A stretch of 47,871 nt of DNA from the NCBI GenBank assembly GCA_002311345.1, contig DCAA01000011.1, positions 1-47,871 on the forward strand, written 5' to 3'. The notes under the pieces are model-generated. The model worked only from the letters and a program-made list of their open reading frames with translations, searched no databases and was not told the DNA's origin. Made by a program: the position numbers and the translations under genes. This document shows, one piece after another, positions 44,450 through 47,871 of the stretch (the stretch's first letter is position 1; each line of letters opens with the position of its first letter). Source of the stretch: Planctomycetes bacterium UBA1146. GTDB lineage: Bacteria > Planctomycetota > UBA8108 > UBA1146.

Positions 44450-46967
44450 TGCTCAGCGTCCTGATGATGAGCAAGGGCCGGTGACCAGCGATCAGTTGCG
44501 ACTCATCGGAACTCCATTTCGACGAGTCGATGGTCGCGCCAAGGTGACCGGTCAGACCCGCTTCGCCGACGACCTCTTCTTTCCACGCATGGTTCACATG
44601 AAACTGGTCCGCTCCACCGTGCCTCATGCTCACATCGTCAGTATCGATACCTCGAGGGCCAAGAAACTTCCCGGTGTGTTGGCATTCCTGACCGGCGACT
44701 CGATGCCTGTTCCTTTCGGGATCCTGCCGGTCAGTCAGGACGAGCATGCCCTGTGCCAGGACAAGGTTCGTTTTGTCGGTGATCCGGTGGTGGCAGTGGC
44801 AGCCCTGACGGAGGATCAGGCCCACGAGGCGGCGCTGGCCGTGGAGGTGAAATATCAATCCCTCGAGACCATCGCCAGCATCGATGAGGCGATCTCGATT
44901 ATGGAACCGAGAATCCACGACTACGGCGATGAGGGCAACCTGCACAAGAAAATCTCGATGGAGTTTGGTGACACCGAGGCTGGATTTTCTGAGGCCGATC
45001 ACATCTTCGAGGATGTGCTCTACTTCGAGGGCAGCACCCACTTGCCGATGGAACAGCATGCCGCCGTTGCGCTCACCGAGGAGACTGATCGAGTCACCGT
45101 GTACTCATCGACGCAGACTCCCCATTACCTGCACCGATCTCTGGCCAAGGTGCTGGAACTCCCCGCTGCCCGAATCCGCGTCATCGCCTGTCCCAACGGG
45201 GGGGGGTTCGGAGGCAAGAGCGATCCCTTCAATCACGAGATCTGTGTCGCGAAGATGGCGCTGATGCTGGGACGACCGGTGAAGATCTGTCTTACACGAG
45301 AAGAGGTCTTCTACTGTCATCGAGGAAGACATCCAGTGCTGATGAAAATTCGTACGGGAGTCAAGAAAGATGGCACTCTTACCGCTCAGCATCTTCAAAC
45401 TGCCCTCGATGGCGGTGCCTACGGTAGTTATGGCGTAGCCAGTACCTACTACACCGGGGCCCTGCAGACGGTGACTTACAAGCTACCGAAGTACCGCTTC
45501 GATAGCATCCGCGCATTCACCAACAAACCACCCTGCGGTCCGAAGCGAGGACATGGGACTCCCCAGCCACGTTTTGCCTTCGAGGTTCACCTCGACAAGA
45601 TCGCCCATGAACTGAATATTGATCCGGCAGATCTTCGTCTTGAACAACTGGTGGCTCCAGGCAGCGTCACCGCCAACTGGCTGAAGATAGGCTCGATGGG
45701 GCTCGGCAAGTGCATCAATGCGGTGGTGGCTGGCAGCGCCTGGCGCGAGCGCTACCGCAACTTGCCCGAGGGGAGAGGCCTGGGTCTTGCCTGTGGTTCT
45801 TACCTCAGCGGTGCCGGCCTACCCATCTACTGGAATCATATGCCCCAGTCGGGAGTCCAGTTGCAACTGGACCGTTCCGGTGGAGTGACGCTTTTCTGTG
45901 GAGAGACGGAGATCGGACAGGGATCGGATTCGGTGATTGCGGCCATCACCGCCGAGATCCTGGGTATCGATCTGCACGACATCCGTCTCTGTGTTGCCGA
46001 CACCGATCTGACGCCGGTCGACCTCGGTAGTTACTCGTCCCGGGTCACCTTGATGGCGGGCAATGCGGCGATCCAGGCCGCCGAGAGAGCACGAAATCTG
46101 GTGGCGAAGGGTGCCGCAGAGGAACTGGAAGTTGCTGCCAGGGAACTGGTCTTCGCCGAAGGACGGGTCTTCCACGGCGAGGATCCGGACAAGTCGATGA
46201 GTTTTGCCGATGCGGTGATCGCCGCGGAATCCCGCTTCGGCACCCTGGGCACCACCGGCAGTTACATCCCGCCGCGTTCGCCAGGCCGATACCGCGGTGC
46301 CGGAGTCGGGCCATCGCCTGCTTACAGTTACAGTGCAACGGTGGTGGAGACGGAGGTCGATCCTGCGACCGGGATCTACCGGATCGAGCAGGTCTGGATG
46401 GCTCATGATGTCGGCAAATGCATCAATCCTGCACTGGTGATGGGGCAGATCGAGGGCTCGGTCTACATGGGACTGGGAGAGGCGATGATGGAGGAGCAGA
46501 TATTCCGTCGCCTGCCGAAGAAACGCTCCAGTGCGCTGGTCCACAAGCATCCGTCGATGCTCGAGTACAAGAGTCCCACCTTTGCCGACATGCCACCGGT
46601 GACCACGTACATCATCGAGGATCCCGATCCCAATGGTCCGTTCGGCGCCAAGGAGGTGGGACAGGGACCGCTGTTGCCGATGATGCCAGCGGTCGCCAAC
46701 TCCATCTTCGATGCGGTCGGAGTACGGGTCGACCAGGTACCGATCGCTCCACACATGATCCTCCAGGCGCTCGAGGCAAAAGACCGTGGCAAGGAGGCTC
46801 GCTTCGGGCCCAAATCGTTCCCCGAAATCGACTTCGGGGTACCCCTCAGGGTTCCCACTCCCGATGAAGGTGGCGATGGCAAGGCGATCAATATCGATGA
46901 GGCGGGAGTACGCACGGGGACCGGAACGATGAACGAGCGCAAAGATGGTGTGAAGGAGGAGAACTGA
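44442..46967 (+). CDS. hcrA: 4-hydroxybenzoyl-CoA reductase alpha subunit, molybdenum cofactor-binding
   Basis: This catalytic subunit binds the molybdopterin cofactor and removes the para-hydroxyl group of 4-hydroxybenzoyl-CoA. ATG 44442 was chosen for GGAGAGAAGG just upstream and the short overlap with hcrC. Features include VDGRAKVTGQTRFADD, the cofactor-loop segment CPNGGGFGGKSDPF, CGPKRGHGTPQPRFAFE, the ETEIGQGSDS loop and PFGAKEVGQGPLLP with the conserved glutamate near the C-terminus. The product is 841 residues, about 70 longer than the Thauera enzyme as I recall it. The extra length is mostly a 20-residue N-terminal and a hydrophilic C-terminal extension. Substrate assignment rests on the HcrB partner. 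Confidence 0.88.
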   Translation: MHDAQRPDDEQGPVTSDQLRLIGTPFRRVDGRAKVTGQTRFADDLFFPRMVHMKLVRSTVPHAHIVSIDTSRAKKLPGVLAFLTGDSMPVPFGILPVSQDEHALCQDKVRFVGDPVVAVAALTEDQAHEAALAVEVKYQSLETIASIDEAISIMEPRIHDYGDEGNLHKKISMEFGDTEAGFSEADHIFEDVLYFEGSTHLPMEQHAAVALTEETDRVTVYSSTQTPHYLHRSLAKVLELPAARIRVIACPNGGGFGGKSDPFNHEICVAKMALMLGRPVKICLTREEVFYCHRGRHPVLMKIRTGVKKDGTLTAQHLQTALDGGAYGSYGVASTYYTGALQTVTYKLPKYRFDSIRAFTNKPPCGPKRGHGTPQPRFAFEVHLDKIAHELNIDPADLRLEQLVAPGSVTANWLKIGSMGLGKCINAVVAGSAWRERYRNLPEGRGLGLACGSYLSGAGLPIYWNHMPQSGVQLQLDRSGGVTLFCGETEIGQGSDSVIAAITAEILGIDLHDIRLCVADTDLTPVDLGSYSSRVTLMAGNAAIQAAERARNLVAKGAAEELEVAARELVFAEGRVFHGEDPDKSMSFADAVIAAESRFGTLGTTGSYIPPRSPGRYRGAGVGPSPAYSYSATVVETEVDPATGIYRIEQVWMAHDVGKCINPALVMGQIEGSVYMGLGEAMMEEQIFRRLPKKRSSALVHKHPSMLEYKSPTFADMPPVTTYIIEDPDPNGPFGAKEVGQGPLLPMMPAVANSIFDAVGVRVDQVPIAPHMILQALEAKDRGKEARFGPKSFPEIDFGVPLRVPTPDEGGDGKAINIDEAGVRTGTGTMNERKDGVKEEN

Positions 46968-47871
46968 TGCTTCGCCTTCCGGCGTTTCGATTCCTGCAGC
47001 CAACGACCATCGAAGAGGCGGTGGCTTACCTCGCCGAGGATCCGAACAACACCCGCCTCGTCGCCGGCGGTACCGATCTGTGGCCCAACATGAAACGTCG
47101 CCACCAGGGAGCCGAGACGGTGGTCTCGCTGCGTGGAATTGATGCGCTCAGCGGCATCGAAGAGGCTGACGATGACGGCCTCGTCATCGGAGCGACAACG
47201 ACTCTCGATGCCATCACCAGGGATGAGCGAGTACAGCAGAAATATCCCGCTCTGGTGACGGCGGTGGCGAGCATCTCCAGCCCGGTGTTGCGCAACAGTG
47301 GCACCATCGGTGGCAACCTGTGCCTCGATACCCGTTGTACCTATTACAATCAGAACGAGGAGTGGCGTCGCAGTATCGACTTCTGCATGAAGGAGGTGGG
47401 CGAGATCTGCTGGGTCGCTCCCAGTAGTTCTCGTTGCTGGGCGGTCTCCAGTGGCGATTCGGTGCCGATGCTGTGTGCACTCGGTGCTTCGATCACTCTC
47501 GCCTCGAAGGAGGGGGAGCGGAGTTTGCCACTGGCAGACTTGTTCCTCGATGATGGCATCGAGTACCTGTCGAAGCGACCCGACGAGATCGTCACCGGTA
47601 TCCAGATTCCGGCGCCATCCGGCGAGAGAACCGCGTTCTGGAAGTTGCGTCGCCGCGGATCGATCGATTACGGGGTTCTCAGCGTCGCCGCAGCGGGCTG
47701 GTGTAACGGCAAGACCACTGATCGCATCGAGATCTGGCTCGGTTCCGTCGGCAGCACTCCGGTGCGTTGCAAAGAGAGCATCGCTGCCCTCATCGGCAAA
47801 CCGCTCGACGATGACACCATCGCCCACGCTGCCTCCATCGCGCGCAAGGCCGCCGGTGCCAGCCCACTCGG
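46967..47871 (+). CDS. hcrB: 4-hydroxybenzoyl-CoA reductase beta subunit, FAD and [4Fe-4S]-binding (partial)
   Basis: The gene is cut by the right edge after about 301 residues. It starts at ATG 46967, overlapping the hcrA stop by one base, with a strong AAGGAGGAG just upstream (46953-46961). The FAD-binding motifs AGGTDLWPN and TIGGNLCLDTRC are present. They are followed by the roughly 40-residue insertion peculiar to 4-hydroxybenzoyl-CoA reductase, with C124, C140, C148 and C157 spaced as the four ligands of its extra [4Fe-4S] cluster (TRCTYYNQNEEWR, FCMKE, ICWV, SRCWA). Ordinary xanthine dehydrogenases lack this insertion. It is the decisive evidence for calling the operon hcr. Confidence 0.93.
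   Translation, partial: MLRLPAFRFLQPTTIEEAVAYLAEDPNNTRLVAGGTDLWPNMKRRHQGAETVVSLRGIDALSGIEEADDDGLVIGATTTLDAITRDERVQQKYPALVTAVASISSPVLRNSGTIGGNLCLDTRCTYYNQNEEWRRSIDFCMKEVGEICWVAPSSSRCWAVSSGDSVPMLCALGASITLASKEGERSLPLADLFLDDGIEYLSKRPDEIVTGIQIPAPSGERTAFWKLRRRGSIDYGVLSVAAAGWCNGKTTDRIEIWLGSVGSTPVRCKESIAALIGKPLDDDTIAHAASIARKAAGASPL

Overview
The window looks like a chromosomal segment of a bacterium with large secreted proteins, most probably a planctomycete or a close relative. This placement is an inference from several traits: many C-terminal dockerin-like calcium-loop pairs of the RGD-x-N-x-D type, very large lipoproteins, a membrane-anchored prenyltransferase-repeat protein, and moderately high GC with GTG and TTG starts. 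No rRNA or tRNA gene, CRISPR array or insertion sequence was found.

Bases 1-9707 hold six consecutive secreted proteins of two architectures, A and B, in strict alternation (A1 partial, B1, A2, B2, A3, B3). All have cohesin-like beta modules, a C-terminal dockerin-like module and a terminal cysteine pair. Hairpin terminators follow A1, B1, B2 and B3, so A2-B2 and A3-B3 are probable two-gene operons. The gap before A3 (5990-6517) is full of inverted repeats. The array is followed by a 1684-residue mosaic lipoprotein (10051-15105) with Ig-like, FG-GAP, cohesin-like, fibronectin-like, IPT and dockerin-like parts, which could anchor such a matrix.

Bases 15282-27216 are a mostly forward housekeeping and signalling block: metallophosphoesterase, yidC, mnmE, nrdR, an unrecognised 428-residue protein, smc, then a REC/HD-GYP response regulator whose stop overlaps the start of a sigma-54-type AAA+ regulator. 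A reverse operon (30364-27252) encodes a TonB-like-anchored toroid-repeat protein, NAD(P)HX epimerase and a PDZ protein. Divergent from it is a 1327-residue glycine-rich lipoprotein, then an archaeal-type (type II) GAPDH-like enzyme, a reverse HEAT-like protein, a sodium:solute symporter and a NagZ-like glycosidase.

Bases 40156-47871 form an aromatic-degradation island. boxC and boxB run leftward. panD and hcrC-hcrA-hcrB run rightward, with hcrB cut by the window edge. HcrABC would remove the para-hydroxyl of 4-hydroxybenzoyl-CoA to give benzoyl-CoA, which BoxB epoxidises and BoxC ring-opens. This joins an enzyme typical of anaerobes to an oxygen-requiring pathway. BoxA and the CoA ligase are not in the window.
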